Below are positions 1 to 8,560 of a DNA stretch of 16,691 bases, piece after piece; the first letter of the stretch is position 1, and every line of letters begins with the position of its first letter. The stretch is from positions 1-16,691 of the forward strand of contig CAYSBK010000037.1 of NCBI GenBank assembly GCA_964429265.1, written 5' to 3'. Below the pieces are notes generated by a model. It did not search any database and had not been told where the DNA came from. It worked only from the letters and a program-made list of their open reading frames with translations. Both the position numbers and the translations under genes were made by a program. This stretch comes from CAYSBK01 sp964429265 (GTDB taxonomy: Bacteria > Planctomycetota > Phycisphaerae > Sedimentisphaerales > Anaerobacaceae).

Positions 1-118
1 CTGGAGGACGATGCTTTCTCGGAGGTGGTTTTTCTTATGAGATGTTGCCGGCAGCGGCCTTCCCCCCAGTTCCTGCTATATGTTGCCTGCCCATCCCAAC
101 CCGTGCGGGACGTACTTC

Positions 119-146
119 TTGACAGCAAGTGGAAAGCTCTTACCAT
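119..146 (+). promoter_or_regulatory. Putative sigma-70-type promoter of dnaE
   Basis: A perfect -35 hexamer TTGACA (119-124) is followed after 16 bp by TACCAT (141-146), which matches four of six bases of the -10 consensus. Transcription would begin near 153, which leaves about 30 nt of leader carrying a GGAAGG ribosome site (171-176) before the ATG at 185. This layout favours the start at 185 over an in-frame upstream start at 80, which would lie ahead of the promoter. It is a pattern match only. Confidence 0.5.
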
Positions 147-184
147 ATTGGCGTCAATTTAGCATCGTCAGGAAGGCTCAAGCT

Positions 185-3100
185 ATGTCCGGTAAAGGAT
201 TTACACATCTGCACCTTCACAGCCAGTATTCGCTGCTCGACGGTGCCGTAACCTTCGAGAAGCTTTTCAAACGCTGCCAGGAACTCGGTATGGATTCGGT
301 GGCGGTCACCGACCACGGCAACCTCTTCGGCGCAATCGAGTTTTATACCAAGGCCCATGAAAAGCACATCAAGCCGATAATCGGAATGGAAGCCTATGTA
401 GCACCATCCAGCCGGTTCGACCGCACCAAAACCACCATCGCCGACGTCGCCCATCACTTGGTACTGCTTGCGGAAAACAACGTCGGCTACAAGAACCTGC
501 TGAAGCTGGCCAGCGCAGGCTACCTCGAAGGTTTCTATTACAGGCCCAGAATCGATAAAGAGCTTCTCAGCAGCCACAACGAAGGGCTGGTAGCGTTGTC
601 GGGCTGCCTGAAAGGCGAGCTGGCGGGGCTTCTTGCGGCAGGCGACGATGCCCGCGCCGTTGCGGCCGTTGACAGTTACCTGCGGATATTCGGGGAGAAC
701 AGGTTCTTTATCGAGCTGCAAATTCACGAGGGTGACGGCGCCGAGGTAAACCAGGCCTTGAAAGACCTGGCATACAAGAAAGGCCTGCCCGTCGTAGCCA
801 CGAATGACGTGCACTTTCTTGATGCCGACGACTACGAAGCGCACAACTGCCTGTGCTGCATAAGTACGGGCAAGAACGCCGACGACCCGACAAGGATGAT
901 TTATCCGCCGGACGTGTTCCTGAAAAGTCCGCAGCAGATGCGCAGCCTTTTCGCCGAAACGCCCGAAGCCTGTGACAACACCGAGGCAATCGCGGCGAGG
1001 TGCAACGTGGAGCTTGACCTGAAGAAGCGCCACGCCCCCCGCTTCGTTCCCGAGGACGGTTCAACCGCTGAGCAGTTCCTCACAAGGCTCGTTTTGGAAG
1101 GCGCCCGCCGCCGTTACGGCCGGATAACGGAGCAGATAAAGGCCAGAATAGACAGAGAGCTGGAGGTAATCGAATCGAAAGGCTTCGCCAGCTACTTTTT
1201 GATTGTCTGGGACTTTTGCAATTACGCCCGCAGGCACAACATCCCCGTCGGCGCCAGGGGCAGCGCCGTCGGCACGATTGTCGGCTACTGCCTGGGCCTT
1301 TCCGACGTCGACCCCATCCGCTACGACCTGCTTTTCGAGCGTTTTATGGACCCCGCCCGCAACGAGATGCCCGACGTCGACATCGACATCTGCCAGGACG
1401 GCCGCGCAAAAGTCATCGATTACGTTCGGCGCAAGTACGGACACGTCGCGCAGATAATAACATTCGGGACGATGAAGGCACGCGCGGTCATCCGCGACCT
1501 GTGCAGGGTGCTCGGCGTGCCCCTGGCTGAGGCCGACAGGCTGGCGAAGCTGGTGCCTTTTTCTCTGGATATGACCATAGACAAGGCCCTGCAGGCCGAG
1601 CCGCGTCTCAAGCAGGCTTACGAGCGAAACCCGCAGGTCAAAAAGGTTATCGATATCTGCAGGAAGCTCGAGGGGCTGGCCCGGCACGCATCCGTGCACG
1701 CCGCCGGCGTAGTCATTGCGGACCAGCCTTTGACGGATTTCGTGCCGCTTTACAAGGCGCCCGATTCCGACGACATCATCACGCAGTTCGAAGGCCCGAT
1801 GGTTGAAAAGGTGGGCCTTCTCAAGATGGATTTTCTGGGGCTTAAGACCCTCAGCGTGCTCGAACGCGCCCGCCGGCTGGTCAAAGACATTCACGGGGTA
1901 GATATCGACTACGAGACCCTGCCGCTGGACGACCCGGCGGTTTTCGAACTGTTCTCCAGCGGCCAGACCAAGGGCATCTTCCAGTTCGAATCCGGCGGTA
2001 TGCAGGATTTGCTTACCAAGATGAGACCCGACCGGATCGAGGACCTTATCGCCGCCAACGCGCTGTATCGGCCCGGCCCAATGACGCTGATACCGGACTA
2101 TATCGACCGCAAGCACGGCGCGAAGTGGGACCTGCCTCACCCCATTATGAAGGAAATCCTCGAAGAAACCTACGGCATAATGGTGTACCAGGAACAGGTG
2201 ATGCGGATATGCAATCGCCTCGGCGACATTCCGCTTCGCGAGGCCTATACGCTGATCAAGGCCATCAGCAAGAAGAAGGCACGGACCATAGCCAGAGAAC
2301 GGCAGAGATTCATCGCCGGCTGTGTCGCCAAGGGCCTGGAACAACAGCAGGCCAGCCAGGTCTTCGAATTGATAGAGCGTTTCGCCGGCTACGGTTTCAA
2401 CAAGAGTCACTCCAGTCGTTACGCCATAATCGCATACCAGACCGCATATATGAAGGCTCACTGGCCCGTGGAGTATATGGCGGCGCTTCTGACCTACGAG
2501 ATGGACAACACCGACAAGGTCGTCGATTACATCGGGGAATGCAAGCGAATGGGCATAGAGGTCCTGCCGCCCGATATCAACGAAAGCGGCGTTGACTTTA
2601 CACCTACCAGCAAAGGCAGCGCCACCGACCGCAAGCCCGCGATATGCTTCGGCCTGGCGGCGGTCAAGGGCGTCGGCTCAAAGGCGGTCGAGCATATAAT
2701 CGCCGCCCGTGAGAAACTCGGCGGGTTCCAGAGCCTGTTTCACTTCTGCGAAAACGTTGACCTTCGGGCCGTCAACAAGCAGGTAATCGAGGCCCTGATA
2801 AAGGCCGGTGCGTTCGACAGGCTCGGCGGCAACCGCGCCCAGATGACGGCCGCCCTGGAACGCGCGATGCAGATCGGCTCACAACTGCAGGCCGACCGAC
2901 AGCAGGGCCAGATGAACTTTTTCGGCCAGCTCAGCAAGACGGACTATTCGCAGGACCACAAGGCCCTGCCGGATGTCCCCCCCTGGCCCGAACCGCAGAT
3001 GCTGGCATACGAGAAAAGCGTGCTCGGATTCTATGTCACCAGCAACCCCCTCAGTCACTACGCAGAGACTATCAACCTTTATTCGACGGCCAACACATCT

Positions 3101-3634
3101 CGGCTTGCTGGTCTGTCGCAGGATACGCCGGTGGTCATCGGGGGGATGGTGACCAGAGTCAGGACCCACATCACCCACCGGGGCCGCAACGCCGGAGCCA
3201 AAATGGCCGTTTTTGTCCTGGAAGACCTCCAGGGCCAAGTCGAGGTGGTGCTTTTTCCCGAGGTGTTTGAAAAATACGCCCCGCTGGTTGTGCCCGACAC
3301 GGTGGTTTTTGTCCGCGGCAAGGTGGACCTGCGCCGGCCCAAGCCGAACGTCGTGGCCGCCGAGCTCATCGGGCTTGACGAAGCCGACGAGAAACTGGCC
3401 GAAGCAGTCAGAATCCGGCTGGAGGCCCGCGATGTCACCGAGAAGAAAGTTGCGATGATAAGGAGTATCTGCCAGACTCACCGGGGCAAAAGCCCCCTCT
3501 ACGTGGCCATAAAGACCGACAAAGGCAGCGTCTACGCCGCTGCAGATGGAAGTTTATCCGTAAAGCCCGACGCAGAGTTTTGCAGAAAAATGCGCCGACT
3601 GGTAGGCGCGGAGAATTTTCAGCTTACCCGCTGA
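185..3634 (+). CDS. dnaE: DNA polymerase III alpha subunit
   Basis: This is the replicative DNA polymerase catalytic subunit (1149 aa), of normal DnaE1 length. The protein starts with an N-terminal PHP domain whose first motif, HLHLHSQYSLLDG, begins at residue 8; DHGNLFG and GMEAYVA follow. The polymerase core carries PDVDIDI, with catalytic-type aspartates at D397 and D399, and LLKMDFLGL with the third aspartate at D549; these correspond to E. coli D401, D403 and D555. QMNFF at 909-913 resembles the internal beta-clamp binding motif. An OB-fold follows at about 980-1060, then a C-terminal tail. The ATG at 185 was chosen because GGAAGG lies 8 nt upstream and a promoter lies at 119-146. tmk and holB follow on the same strand, so replication genes are grouped here. 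The PHP metal ligands look intact. Identity is essentially certain from the motifs. Confidence 0.97.
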   Translation: MSGKGFTHLHLHSQYSLLDGAVTFEKLFKRCQELGMDSVAVTDHGNLFGAIEFYTKAHEKHIKPIIGMEAYVAPSSRFDRTKTTIADVAHHLVLLAENNVGYKNLLKLASAGYLEGFYYRPRIDKELLSSHNEGLVALSGCLKGELAGLLAAGDDARAVAAVDSYLRIFGENRFFIELQIHEGDGAEVNQALKDLAYKKGLPVVATNDVHFLDADDYEAHNCLCCISTGKNADDPTRMIYPPDVFLKSPQQMRSLFAETPEACDNTEAIAARCNVELDLKKRHAPRFVPEDGSTAEQFLTRLVLEGARRRYGRITEQIKARIDRELEVIESKGFASYFLIVWDFCNYARRHNIPVGARGSAVGTIVGYCLGLSDVDPIRYDLLFERFMDPARNEMPDVDIDICQDGRAKVIDYVRRKYGHVAQIITFGTMKARAVIRDLCRVLGVPLAEADRLAKLVPFSLDMTIDKALQAEPRLKQAYERNPQVKKVIDICRKLEGLARHASVHAAGVVIADQPLTDFVPLYKAPDSDDIITQFEGPMVEKVGLLKMDFLGLKTLSVLERARRLVKDIHGVDIDYETLPLDDPAVFELFSSGQTKGIFQFESGGMQDLLTKMRPDRIEDLIAANALYRPGPMTLIPDYIDRKHGAKWDLPHPIMKEILEETYGIMVYQEQVMRICNRLGDIPLREAYTLIKAISKKKARTIARERQRFIAGCVAKGLEQQQASQVFELIERFAGYGFNKSHSSRYAIIAYQTAYMKAHWPVEYMAALLTYEMDNTDKVVDYIGECKRMGIEVLPPDINESGVDFTPTSKGSATDRKPAICFGLAAVKGVGSKAVEHIIAAREKLGGFQSLFHFCENVDLRAVNKQVIEALIKAGAFDRLGGNRAQMTAALERAMQIGSQLQADRQQGQMNFFGQLSKTDYSQDHKALPDVPPWPEPQMLAYEKSVLGFYVTSNPLSHYAETINLYSTANTSRLAGLSQDTPVVIGGMVTRVRTHITHRGRNAGAKMAVFVLEDLQGQVEVVLFPEVFEKYAPLVVPDTVVFVRGKVDLRRPKPNVVAAELIGLDEADEKLAEAVRIRLEARDVTEKKVAMIRSICQTHRGKSPLYVAIKTDKGSVYAAADGSLSVKPDAEFCRKMRRLVGAENFQLTR

Positions 3635-3718
3635 GAAATCGGTCGGCGTGTCCACCGCCCCGGGCAGGGGACAACCGTGGCGGCTGGTCGCAGGCCCCTT
3701 CATACGGTCAGTAACAGG

Positions 3719-4366
3719 ATGCCGAACACGATGGCGTGGGAAAGATTGAAAGGCAGGTTTGTGGCCGTCGATGGTCCGGATGGTTGTGGCAAGACCACCC
3801 AGGCCAGGCTTGCCGCCCAGAGGCTGGCTGAACAAGGTCTCGAGGTTGAGCTGTTCAGGGACCCCGGTTCAACGGCGGTCGGCGAAAAGATCCGACAATT
3901 GTTGCTCAATCCGGAACACGTTTCACTGAGCACCGAAACCGAGGTGCTGCTGTATATGGCTGCACGGGTCCAGCTCTGGGTGGAAAAAATGGCACCGGCT
4001 CTGGAAAAAAACAGATGTGTGATCCTGGACAGGTGGCTTTCGAGCACCTGTGCATACCAGGGTTATGCCGGCGGCTTCGGGGCCGACAGGGTCCTGGCGA
4101 TTGCAGAGCAATGCATTGAAAGGCCCTGGCCTGACCTGACGGTCATACTGGACGTGGACCTGGATACAGCCGGCGCCAGACTCAAGACGGACCTCGACCG
4201 GATGGAACAAAAAGGACCGGACTATCACCGGAAAGTCCGGCAGGGCTTCCTCGAACTTGCCCGGCGCCGCAGGGATTTCACCGTGGTTGACGGCAGCGGC
4301 GACATCGAAGCAGTGCACGCCAGGGTGATGGAGGCCCTGAGCCAATCGGGGTTTCAGAGCGGATAG
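3719..4366 (+). CDS. tmk: Thymidylate kinase
   Basis: This cytoplasmic enzyme phosphorylates dTMP to dTDP for DNA synthesis. The P-loop GPDGCGKTT spans about residues 19-27. DRWLSSTCAYQG starts at residue 104 and is the thymidylate-kinase DR(Y/W) motif. A basic LID segment, RLKTDLDRMEQKG, lies further along. The P-loop lacks the arginine of type I enzymes and the LID is basic, which fits the bacterial type II class. The start is uncertain. The ATG at 3719 gives 215 aa, a normal length. The ATG at 3731 gives 211 aa. The GTG at 3677 has AGGGG 6 nt upstream and would give 229 aa, with an N-terminal extension that resembles nothing in the family. The stop lies 2 nt before holB, so the two are probably translationally coupled. 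Confidence 0.93.
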   Translation: MPNTMAWERLKGRFVAVDGPDGCGKTTQARLAAQRLAEQGLEVELFRDPGSTAVGEKIRQLLLNPEHVSLSTETEVLLYMAARVQLWVEKMAPALEKNRCVILDRWLSSTCAYQGYAGGFGADRVLAIAEQCIERPWPDLTVILDVDLDTAGARLKTDLDRMEQKGPDYHRKVRQGFLELARRRRDFTVVDGSGDIEAVHARVMEALSQSGFQSG

Positions 4367-4368
4367 AT

Positions 4369-5484
4369 ATGGCCCTTACGGAAATCTTCTGTCAGGACAA
4401 CGCCGTGAATTTTCTGCAGCGGGCCTATGCCACGGGGCGCTTGCCACACGCTCTGGTCTTTGCCGGGCCGGAAGGAGTGGGCAAGTTCACCACTGCACGT
4501 GAATGGGCCAAGGTCCTGCTCTGTTACGAACCCCGCGGGGACGATGGTTTCGTTGATAGCTGCGGCCGTTGTCAATCGTGCCGGCTGTTCGAGTCCGGCT
4601 CGCACCCGGACTACCACCACGTGTACAGGGAACTGGTCTATTTCACCAGTGAGGGCAGATATAAAAAGACGCCGCCCGTCGATCTGCCTATCGATGTCGT
4701 CCGTGAGTTCTTAATTGACAGGGTCGCCAGCAGACCCAGCCTGTCGCAGCGCAGGGTCTTTGTCGTGGACCAGGCCGAGAAGCTCAGCACCGCCGCCCAG
4801 AACTCGATGTTGAAGGTTCTCGAGGAGCCGCCGACCTACTGCACGATAATTCTCTTGTGCACACAGACCGAGCCGCTGTTGCCGACAATCAGGTCGCGGT
4901 GTCAGTTGGTCCGTTTCGGGCCGGTTTGCCAACAGAAGATTGTGGAAAAACTGAACCAGATGGGGCTCGAGGATGCGCAGTGTCAGTACTGGGCGCGGCT
5001 TTGCCAGGGCAGCATAGGCCGGGCCTGCCGGTGGGCGGCGCTGGAACTTGCCGGGGCCGAGCTCTATGCGACGAAGAAACAGCTCGTCGAGTCCCTCGCA
5101 AAGTATCGATACCGCGACGCGCTGAAGTTCGCCCAGTGGTGCATCGAAAAAACGCGTCGGCTGGCCGCGGCCTGGACAGAGCTTGAGCCCGACACGAGCA
5201 GAACCGATGTAAACCGAAGGGCCCAGAAGACCATAATAAGCATCATTATTTCCGCGCTGCACGATGCCATGCGGTGGAACGCAGACAACACCGCCGCACT
5301 GGTCAACCTCGACCAGAGCCCGCAGATAGAGTCGCTGGGGCGGCGTTACACGTGCGAGCAGGCCGCAGAAAGCATCTCTCGCTGCCACCGCACCCTCAGA
5401 TTCATTGACGCCAGCGTGAACGAAAAACTGCTCTTCGAACAGCTCTTGTTAAGGCTGGCCGACGCTGATATAATGAGGGTTTAG
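4369..5484 (+). CDS. holB: DNA polymerase III delta prime subunit
   Basis: This is an AAA+ clamp-loader subunit (371 aa) that works with delta and DnaX to load the beta sliding clamp. The nucleotide-site motif GPEGVGKF (33-40) has phenylalanine in place of the serine/threonine that normally binds magnesium, as expected for a subunit that need not hydrolyse ATP. A zinc module is visible as C52, C65, C68 and C71. VVDQAEKL with D134 is the degenerate Walker B region. The SRC motif at 176-178 supplies the trans-acting arginine finger. At 371 aa it is shorter than typical DnaX, and it directly follows tmk as holB does in many bacteria. Both observations favour delta prime over tau/gamma. It starts 2 nt after the tmk stop. 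Confidence 0.88.
   Translation: MALTEIFCQDNAVNFLQRAYATGRLPHALVFAGPEGVGKFTTAREWAKVLLCYEPRGDDGFVDSCGRCQSCRLFESGSHPDYHHVYRELVYFTSEGRYKKTPPVDLPIDVVREFLIDRVASRPSLSQRRVFVVDQAEKLSTAAQNSMLKVLEEPPTYCTIILLCTQTEPLLPTIRSRCQLVRFGPVCQQKIVEKLNQMGLEDAQCQYWARLCQGSIGRACRWAALELAGAELYATKKQLVESLAKYRYRDALKFAQWCIEKTRRLAAAWTELEPDTSRTDVNRRAQKTIISIIISALHDAMRWNADNTAALVNLDQSPQIESLGRRYTCEQAAESISRCHRTLRFIDASVNEKLLFEQLLLRLADADIMRV
5446..5474 (+). promoter_or_regulatory. Putative internal promoter for ricT-metG
   Basis: TTGTTA (5446-5451), a 17-bp spacer and a perfect TATAAT (5469-5474) lie inside the last codons of holB. Transcription would start near 5481 and leave about 40 nt before the ricT start. It may supply ricT, metG and the following gene independently of the dnaE-tmk-holB transcript. 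The call rests on consensus matching alone. Confidence 0.4.
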
Positions 5485-5520
5485 GCAAAACCGGCCGAAT
5501 ACATCCGGGCAAGCTTCGCT

Positions 5521-6498
5521 ATGGCAGTTACCGCAGAGACAAAACCGAAACAGGCAAAGAATAAAAAACTTATGCTGGTCCGATACGGGCGGATGGACAT
5601 ACTGGCCTGGGTCGAGCACAGCGAGTCTGATATCCCGAGGACGCCCCAGAGGGTGGTAATAAAGACCGACCGGGGGCTTGAGCTGGGCCAGGTAGTGGGC
5701 CAGGTGTGCGGCTACAGGGCCGGAACCTTCCGCTGGAACCCCGAGCAACTCGAAAACTACCTCCGCCGGAGCAACGTGGATTGCCTGTGGGGCTCAACGG
5801 GCAAGTTTGTCCGCTACGCCACGGCGGAAGACTTGAGCGAGGAAAGGCATCTCGAAAAGATAGCACAGCAGGAAATGCAGACCTGCATCGAGTTTGTCAA
5901 AGAGCTTGGACTGCCGATGAAGGTGGTCGCGGTGGAACATCTGTTCGGCGGCGAGAGGATAATCTTCTACTTCAAGGCCGACGGCCGCGTTGATTTCCGC
6001 CAACTCGTCAAGAAGCTCGCCCAGGAATACCAGACGCGTATCGAAATGCGGCAGATCGGCGCGCGGGACGAGGCCAAGCTGCTTGGCGACGTCGAAAGCT
6101 GCGGCCAGGAGTGCTGCTGCAAGAAGTTCCTCAAGGCCCTCAAGCCCGTCAATATGCGGATGGCCAAGATGCAAAAAGCCACGCTCGACCCGTCCAAGAT
6201 ATCCGGGTACTGCGGCCGGCTCAAGTGTTGCCTGCGCTACGAAGACAAGACCTACGTGGAGTTGAAAAAACGCCTGCCCAGGAAGAACGCAAAGGTCAAC
6301 ACAAAGTTCGGCCCCGGCAAGGTCGTCGATACCCAGATATTGACACAACTTGTGGTTGTGGAAAATCCCGAACGTGGCAGGTTCGCCGTACCGGTCGAGG
6401 AAATCGAGATAGTCGCCGTCTCGCCGGCCGACAACGCTAAAAAAGACGCCTCTGCAAACGCCCGGAACCACGAGAACGAAAAGAAACCGAAGCGCTGA
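5521..6498 (+). CDS. ricT: PSP1-domain regulatory protein, RicT/YaaT family
   Basis: This PSP1 C-terminal domain protein (325 aa) matches the Bacillus subtilis YaaT/RicT family in its order of motifs. The family cysteines are evident: C194 and C198-C200 in the segment CGQECCCKKF, and C231, C236 and C237 in GYCGRLKCCLRYE. In between lies MAKMQKATLDPSKISG, closely like the Bacillus protein. In Bacillus, RicT joins RicA and RicF in an iron-sulfur complex that affects RNase Y-dependent mRNA processing and sporulation. Whether that role applies here is inference, because no ricA or ricF lies in the window. The tail (about 300-325) is lysine/asparagine-rich and probably disordered. The ATG at 5521 has no strong ribosome site. 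The gene is 36 nt after holB and 17 nt before metG. Confidence 0.85.
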   Translation: MAVTAETKPKQAKNKKLMLVRYGRMDILAWVEHSESDIPRTPQRVVIKTDRGLELGQVVGQVCGYRAGTFRWNPEQLENYLRRSNVDCLWGSTGKFVRYATAEDLSEERHLEKIAQQEMQTCIEFVKELGLPMKVVAVEHLFGGERIIFYFKADGRVDFRQLVKKLAQEYQTRIEMRQIGARDEAKLLGDVESCGQECCCKKFLKALKPVNMRMAKMQKATLDPSKISGYCGRLKCCLRYEDKTYVELKKRLPRKNAKVNTKFGPGKVVDTQILTQLVVVENPERGRFAVPVEEIEIVAVSPADNAKKDASANARNHENEKKPKR

Positions 6499-6515
6499 CA
6501 ACACAAGGCAACAGT

Positions 6516-8519
6516 ATGCCACGAAAAATCGCCGTCACTTCAGCCCTACCCTATGCGAACGCCCCCCTCCACATGGGACACCTTGTAGAGTATCTCCAGA
6601 CGGACATATGGGTTCGCTTTCAGAAGGCCTGCGGCAACGAATGTCTTTACTTCTGCGCAGACGACGCACACGGCACGCCGGTTATGATAAGCGCCAGAGC
6701 AGCCGGCATCAGTCCTGAACAGTTCATCGAGGATATGCACCGCCGGCACAAGGCTGATTTTTCAGGTTTCTTGATAGAATGTGACAACTACTATACGACG
6801 CATTCCGACGAAAACAGACAGTTCGCCGAGTTGATTTTCAAGCGGCTCAGCGACGTCGGCTCTATAGTCAAGCGAACGGTCGAGCAGGCGTTTTGCCAAA
6901 AATGCCGGATGTGGCTGCCCGACCGCTACATTCGAGGCACGTGCCCCCGCTGCAGAGCCGAAGACCAGTACGGCGACTCGTGCGACCGCTGCGGCGGCAC
7001 CTACCGGCCGACCGAGCTGCTCGACCCGAGGTGCGCAACCTGCGGCACAACCCCGACCCGCAAGCACAGCGAGCATTACTTCTTCAGGCTTGCCGATTAC
7101 CAGCAGCAACTTAAGCAGCTTATTTCAGGAGGGTATATCCAGAAATCCGTCGCCAACAAGCTCGATGAATGGTTCCGGGCGGGGCTGAAGGACTGGGATA
7201 TCTCGCGGGACGGCCCCTATTTCGGATTCAAAATCCCCGGCGAACAAAATAAGTTCTTCTACGTCTGGCTGGACGCCCCCATCGGATACATGGCCTCGGC
7301 CAAGAACTACTGCGACAGGAACGGCCTCGATTTCGATGTGCTCTGGAACAGCGGCGAATACGAACTTTACCATTTCATCGGCAAAGACATCACCTATTTT
7401 CACGCCCTGTTCTGGCCGGCGATGCTCATCGGTGCAGGCTTCAGAACCGCCGACAAGCTGTTCATTCACGGATTTCTGACCGTCAACGGAGAGAAAATGA
7501 GCAAGTCCCGCGGCACCTTCATAGAGGCCGCAACCTACCTTAAGCATCTCGACCCGGAGTATCTTCGCTATTACTACGCCAGCAAGCTGACCGGCGGCAT
7601 AGACGATATCGACCTGAATGTCGACGACTTCGTCAACAAGGTCAACGCCGACCTGGTGGGCAAGTTCGCAAATCTCGCATCGCGCTCGGGACCTATGCTC
7701 CGCAGGAAACTCCAGGGGCGTCTCGGCGTACTCGACCAGGGCGGGCGGGGACTTGTGGACAGGCTCGCTGGCGCCTGCGAAGCGATCACAAACGACTATG
7801 AAAACCTCAATTACGCTGCCGCCATGCGAACAATCGTCGCCCTTGCGGACGAGGCGGACAGATACGTCGAAAACAATCGCCCCTGGGAGACGATAAAGAC
7901 CGACCCCGAAAAAACCAGGGCTACACTGACCGCGGCGCTCAACGCCGTGCGAATCCTGACGATCTACCTCAAGCCGGTTCTGCCCAGGTTCGCCGCAAGG
8001 GTCGAAAAGTTCCTCGGCGTGCCTGAACTGAAGTTCGCCGACGTGCGGACGGTGCTCGAAAACCACACGATAAACGATTTCACCAGGTTGTTTGAAAGAG
8101 TCGAAAGACGGCAGGTGGACGCAATGATCGAAGAAAGCAAACAAAGCGGGGACGCCGCCGCGGCTGCAACCGGTCCGGCCGAGCCTATCAAGCCGCAGTG
8201 CACCATCGAGGATTTTGAGAAAATTGACCTGCGAATCGCAACCGTCGTCCACGCCGAGCCGGTTCAGGGCGCAGACAAGCTCCTGCGACTCGAACTGGAT
8301 GTGGGCGGGTTGCGTAGAACCGTTCTGGCTGGAATCGCGCAGGCATACAAGCCGCAGCAGCTAACCGGCAAGACCGTGGTTTATCTGGCCAACCTCAAGC
8401 CCAGGCAAATGAGGTTCGGCCTTTCGGAGGGTATGATTCTGGCCTGCGGCAGCGGCGGCAGTGACATATTCCTGCTGACCGCTGACCCGGGTGCGCGAAG
8501 CGGGGACAGGATACGCTGA
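6516..8519 (+). CDS. metG: Methionyl-tRNA synthetase with C-terminal tRNA-binding domain
   Basis: This class I aminoacyl-tRNA synthetase (667 aa) charges tRNA-Met, including the initiator. The HIGH-type signature HMGH is at 19-22 and KMSKS is at 327-331. The insert between them carries four CxxC pairs (C127/C130, C143/C146, C156/C159, C173/C176). The C-terminal 100 residues, beginning with IEDFEKIDLRIATV at 564, form a Trbp111/EMAP-II-type tRNA-binding domain, which in the E. coli enzyme also promotes dimerisation. A linker rich in alanine and glycine (about 540-560) separates it from the anticodon-binding helices. AAGG lies 7 nt before the ATG. The gene is complete with no missing motif. Confidence 0.97.
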   Translation: MPRKIAVTSALPYANAPLHMGHLVEYLQTDIWVRFQKACGNECLYFCADDAHGTPVMISARAAGISPEQFIEDMHRRHKADFSGFLIECDNYYTTHSDENRQFAELIFKRLSDVGSIVKRTVEQAFCQKCRMWLPDRYIRGTCPRCRAEDQYGDSCDRCGGTYRPTELLDPRCATCGTTPTRKHSEHYFFRLADYQQQLKQLISGGYIQKSVANKLDEWFRAGLKDWDISRDGPYFGFKIPGEQNKFFYVWLDAPIGYMASAKNYCDRNGLDFDVLWNSGEYELYHFIGKDITYFHALFWPAMLIGAGFRTADKLFIHGFLTVNGEKMSKSRGTFIEAATYLKHLDPEYLRYYYASKLTGGIDDIDLNVDDFVNKVNADLVGKFANLASRSGPMLRRKLQGRLGVLDQGGRGLVDRLAGACEAITNDYENLNYAAAMRTIVALADEADRYVENNRPWETIKTDPEKTRATLTAALNAVRILTIYLKPVLPRFAARVEKFLGVPELKFADVRTVLENHTINDFTRLFERVERRQVDAMIEESKQSGDAAAAATGPAEPIKPQCTIEDFEKIDLRIATVVHAEPVQGADKLLRLELDVGGLRRTVLAGIAQAYKPQQLTGKTVVYLANLKPRQMRFGLSEGMILACGSGGSDIFLLTADPGARSGDRIR

Positions 8520-8560
8520 GCAAGGAACCGCCGATACTTGCAAACGAACGTCTCGAACCC

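Noticed and set aside
1..162. Open frame from the window edge to a TAG at 160-162, possibly the tail of an upstream gene
   Set aside because: The 53 codons give a cysteine- and proline-rich peptide without family features, and the frame runs through the dnaE promoter. A second frame is also open to 122, so openness is uninformative here.
80..184. Upstream in-frame dnaE start giving a 1184-aa protein
   Set aside because: The extra 35 residues resemble no DnaE N-terminus, no ribosome site was seen before 80, and a TTGACA-16-TACCAT promoter lies inside the extension.
1061..2461. 466-aa antisense frame within dnaE
   Set aside because: It is a shadow produced by GC-biased third codon positions. 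It has no domain features and lies wholly inside a gene with all expected motifs.
7125..8252. 375-aa antisense frame within metG
   Set aside because: It is a shadow of metG with no recognisable domain.
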